A stretch of DNA of 64,000 nucleotides from positions 76,691,541 through 76,755,540 of the forward strand of contig JAMXBB010000010.1 in the NCBI GenBank assembly GCA_024138015.1, in the 5' to 3' direction. Each line of letters begins with the position of its first letter. Within the stretch, counting starts at the first letter, position 1. A program made the translations under genes and the position numbers. This stretch comes from Lumnitzera littorea (lineage: Eukaryota > Streptophyta > Magnoliopsida > Myrtales > Combretaceae). Of this stretch, positions 61,011 through 64,000 are shown piece after piece. Under the pieces are notes generated by a model. That model did no database searches. It was not told the DNA's origin and worked only from the letters and a program-made list of their open reading frames with translations.

Positions 61011-61571
61011 GTGGAAGTGGAGGAGATGATCATCAAGGTCACTAGTGCCGTTGTATTAGTCCAAAGTAAGAAGCTTACTATTGAGAGGCAACACTTCGTC
61101 TTAAATACTCCTAGTGAAGGGATTTTGTTACTAGCAACTAGCTCGGCATCATCAGTTGCCTTGCTCCCTTACTACGTGGAGAGCCTTTTTATGATCATAT
61201 AAAACTCACTGAGGTCGGCATTTTCTACCGAATGAGTTTAATGCATTGTAGAGTGTGCTGGTGTTTCATAGGAGTTGGCCACTTGCTCATTGCTAGCAAG
61301 GGTGCGGTTGCGATTTTCTTATATAGAACTCCTAAGGAAATATTTGAAGTATTATTAATTGCTGTTCTGTAGAAACACAGGCATGCGATTTTCTTATATA
61401 AAGCAACTTTATTAAAATTCTTTATTTAATGAGAGATGAATAAATTACGAAGTAGGCCTTTTGGCCTATAACAATAAATATCAAAAGTAAATAGTTTTTA
61501 ATTGCCGATGTTTATAGATATAGTTAGAAAACTTTAAAGGCTAAAAACTATCATTTCTATAAAAAGTGAAT

Positions 61572-61789
61572 CTGTCCTAACTAGACCGCCATGGCTAGGC
61601 TTGGTAAGTATAAGACATTAGGCTTGATAATTGAAGGGCAGGGTTAAACTATTGGCCTCTGCCTAAACCTCTAACCAAGACTGTCCTGACTAGACCACCA
61701 TGGCTAGGCTTGGTAAGTATAAGATATTAGGCTTGATAGTTGAAGGGCAGGGTTAAACTATTGGCCTCTGTCTAGACCTCTAACCAAGA
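61572..61789. repeat. Two-unit tandem repeat, 109-bp period
   Basis: CTGTCCTAACTAGACCGCCA at 61,572 restarts as CTGTCCTGACTAGACCACCA at 61,681. The two units differ at only a handful of positions through CTCTAACCAAGA. It lies upstream of gag on the element strand and may be part of the 5' LTR or leader of the gypsy element. Confidence 0.92.
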
Positions 61790-61799
61790 TTATGTGTAA

Positions 61800-63170
61800 T
61801 GCTACCTTAGAAAACTCAACAAGAATTCAAAACGAAGAATTGAAGAGTTTACTCTGATAGACATATAGACATAGTGCATGATACGTAACATTCAATAAAT
61901 AAAAATATTTTCAGAAAAGGTATATAATCAAATCTACACATTTAAAAGGCATAAAATTCTATGATCCATTAAAAAAAAGTGAATGGGACTATGGAATTTT
62001 TCCAAATAGAAATTTTTACAGTCTCATCACAGGATTATCTAATTCATAATCTAATAATAGAAAATTAATATAATAAGGTTTATACTGTCTCTTTCCTGTC
62101 TCAACCACTAAGACAATGCCATGTGGTACTCATAATTTAACGTGTGACGTTTTCTCCTTTTCCTTTTCTTTTTCTTCTTTTTTCCTCGTCTCACGCCTTC
62201 TGTCATCCACTAGCTTTTCTGATTAATACTTCGTCCATATTAAACAATTCGAAAAAGGGCTAGTCGTCTAATTAAACAATTTGCTCGTACTAAATTCAAT
62301 AATTGATATTGTAAAATATAACCTATTCTAGGACCTGTTTCATTAGCTTTTCTCTTCCTCTTCTCAGTATTGGTGTCAAATTAAATATTTCATAAAAATG
62401 AGATACTAATAATATAATGGCATATCAATGTTAAGTGTATCTCTCATAATCAGAATGTGTTTCGGTCTTTGCATTAAATATTTCAATGCCTTGACATTGC
62501 TTTGTTTACCATCACCATTTGTACTTGTATATTATCACCATTTACCATCTTTTTATATGATTAAGAAAAATTGAATCTAATTCATTTTATGTAAAGATAG
62601 GTATTTATACTACAAATTTAATACTATATGTGGGTTGAGGAAAAAGAAAATGGAGGAAATTCTCTAATTCTTTCATTTAATTTGGAAAAAGAAAATGATT
62701 GTAAGAAAACCATTTTCCAATTTGAAGAGAATTTGAAAGGAACTTAAACATCCTTCAACTAAAATGACATTTTGAAACTTTAAGTGAATTTTGATGCTTT
62801 AACTATAAAAAAAAATAAAAATCTAATAAACTTTCCATCGACAATCGTTCATTTTCATTTTCTTTTTATCTAAGTAAATATTTTCTCTCTGCTTCTTTTC
62901 TATTATTTTCTTTCATTCTAATTACTTTACTGTTTCCAAACCATAGTTATGAGGCCTAACTACTAATGTTTACTGTTTAAAATTAATATCTGACTTCATT
63001 TTTGTGACCCCATAATAATATGAAGTCACTGTAAACGATAAGTAACGTATATATAGAAATCTTGCTAACTTATTTCTTAATGGAATTGTTTACTTAGTGA
63101 CAACATCGATTAACAAACAGGCGGCTAAAGGTGGAAGGTAAAAAAAATAAAGAGAGAGAGAGAGAGAACT
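61800..63170. other. AT-rich DNA, no gene seen
   Basis: Homopolymer-rich sequence with a T-rich/C-rich patch near 62,150-62,190. No family-like open frame on either strand. Confidence 0.5.
63151..63168. repeat. Short (GA)n microsatellite
   Basis: An uninterrupted GA run of about nine units, just left of a consensus donor on the minus strand (see the exon-like stretch at 63,174-63,258). Confidence 0.85.
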
Positions 63171-63173
63171 TAC

Positions 63174-63258
63174 CACGTTAAGTTGTTAACGGCAAGGCTA
63201 AGGAGAAAGGGGTTTTCAGACGGGGCAACATAGATGCCAGATGGCATTGTTTTAGTGG
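63174..63258 (-). other. Exon-like stretch with ATG, weak candidate
   Basis: On the minus strand a pyrimidine-rich acceptor (TTCCTGTTCCAG|CC) is followed by an ATG at 63,247, 24 open codons (MPSGIYVAPSENPFLLSLAV...) and a strong donor (ACGTG|GTAAGTTC) at 63,173. The stretch is less AT-rich than its neighbourhood. No partner exon was found on the left, and the translation is unfamiliar. It could be a first exon of a gene whose remaining exons are too short to see, or chance. Confidence 0.2.
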
Positions 63259-64000
63259 CTGGAACAGGAATGAGACAGCAAAAAAGAGATAGTAAATTCT
63301 AATCCAAATAACAAAATATTTAATAGTTAGATAATGAACTGAATCAATTTCGTAAAAACAATAGATAATTTTTTTATAATTTAATGATATATAATTTTTA
63401 AGATTTTTATTCAATTATTTATCACGTGAATCCACTTATATTTTATTTGCCAAGTTAGTCCATTAGTTGGATACACATAATTTAATAGGACGGAAAGTCG
63501 GAACTGATCCTACTTCATACCAATGGACGAGTGGTGATGATAAATTACGTCTCAGTTACTTGAAATATATATATGCTACCACTTAATTAAAAGAATGATA
63601 CAAAATGTCCTTTAATTGTGTTATAGGATGGATAAGTAATATATAAATAATAATAAAATTTTATTACATAAAAATATAATTAATAAATGTTTTAAAAATA
63701 CATATTTTTACTATTATATATTTAAAAATCATTAATATTTAAATATTATTTATCTACGTCGCAGCGTGCCGAATATTCCAAACAATGTCGTTTCTCCCTG
63801 TCAACAATAATAACGCTGTCACAACAGACGTACTAAAGCATGACATCATTCCTACATTGTCCCAAAACTAATAAAAGCGTTTTAATGGATTAGTGTTGAA
63901 CATCATAAATGAAAGAGAAATCCTAGGAAACAAAGCGTCTCTGTAGCAGTAAATTTAATATCGTCCCAAGCTGGAGAACTCATCATCATGACCCATTTCT
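63259..64000. other. AT-rich DNA to the right window edge, no gene seen
   Basis: Mostly A/T runs. The last 250 bp (63,760-64,000) are somewhat less AT-rich and may border a gene outside the window. A plus-strand ATG at 63,990 is followed by only a few codons before the edge. Confidence 0.35.

Larger units (their letters stand above)
55500..61800 (-). mobile_element. Degenerate Ty3/gypsy (Tat/Ogre-like) retrotransposon
   Basis: The minus strand carries, from right to left, gag (about 61,010-60,660), protease (60,215-59,937), RT (59,640-58,440), RNase H (58,414-58,052) and integrase (57,700-56,620). Integrase after RNase H is diagnostic of Ty3/gypsy. The RNase H style (QVLADFV... followed by a full domain) and the integrase end point to the Tat/Ogre side of the family. 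Stops and frameshifts occur in every domain. The flanking regions are GC-richer than intergenic DNA and hold different tandem repeats (56,110-56,470 and 61,572-61,789). No matching LTR pair was found, so the outer boundaries are approximate. Confidence 0.82.

Noticed and set aside
1..64000. Bacterial-type systems (operons, CRISPR arrays, phage or toxin modules), tRNA or rRNA genes
   Set aside because: No such signatures were seen. The introns, plant gene families and plant retrotransposons all indicate nuclear plant DNA.

Overview
This is nuclear DNA from a flowering plant, most likely a eudicot. It has spliced genes with GT..AG introns, CT-rich 5' leaders, a plant nuclear-lamina protein (CRWN/NMCP family), a plant-type ascorbate cytochrome b561, and about 30 kb of decayed plant retrotransposons in very AT-rich DNA. 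No bacterial, organellar, tRNA, rRNA or CRISPR feature was seen.

Layout. 0-4.2 kb: the 5' half of a minus-strand CRWN1/NMCP1-like gene (five coding exons, leaving the window on the left). 4.2-17.4 kb: AT-rich intergenic DNA with two MITE-like elements (a third is cut by the left edge), a 3.1-kb LTR-like repeat (9.08-12.2 kb), and a long-terminal-inverted-repeat foldback element (12.96-14.54 kb) that carries a nested 413-bp solo LTR. 17.4-25.4 kb: a degenerate minus-strand Ty1/copia element. It is split by a second, inverted copy of the 3.1-kb LTR-like repeat (inside RT) and by a 1.1-kb solo LTR (inside integrase). 25.4-31 kb: AT-rich DNA without recognisable genes. 31-39 kb: another LTR-like repeat, into which a 4.4-kb gag-protease-only Ty3/gypsy element with matching 5-bp target duplications has inserted. 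39.96-41.15 kb: a 5'-truncated LINE flanked by about 30-bp target duplications. 41.6-44.7 kb: a complete four-exon cytochrome b561 gene on the plus strand. 45.5 kb: a 70-codon open stretch on the minus strand. 49.0-53.9 kb: a candidate small spliced gene (46 residues) and a diverged tandem duplication of about 1.5 kb that includes its second exon. 55.5-61.8 kb: a decayed minus-strand Ty3/gypsy (Tat/Ogre-like) element with gag, PR, RT, RNase H and integrase remnants and two tandem-repeat patches. 61.8-64 kb: AT-rich DNA.

Only two genes are well supported. CRWN1-like proteins are structural coiled-coil components of the plant nuclear periphery. Cytochrome b561 moves electrons from ascorbate across a membrane. 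Nothing in the sequence links them functionally. The rest of the window is mainly a record of nested transposon insertions, and the order of several insertions can be read from who interrupts whom.
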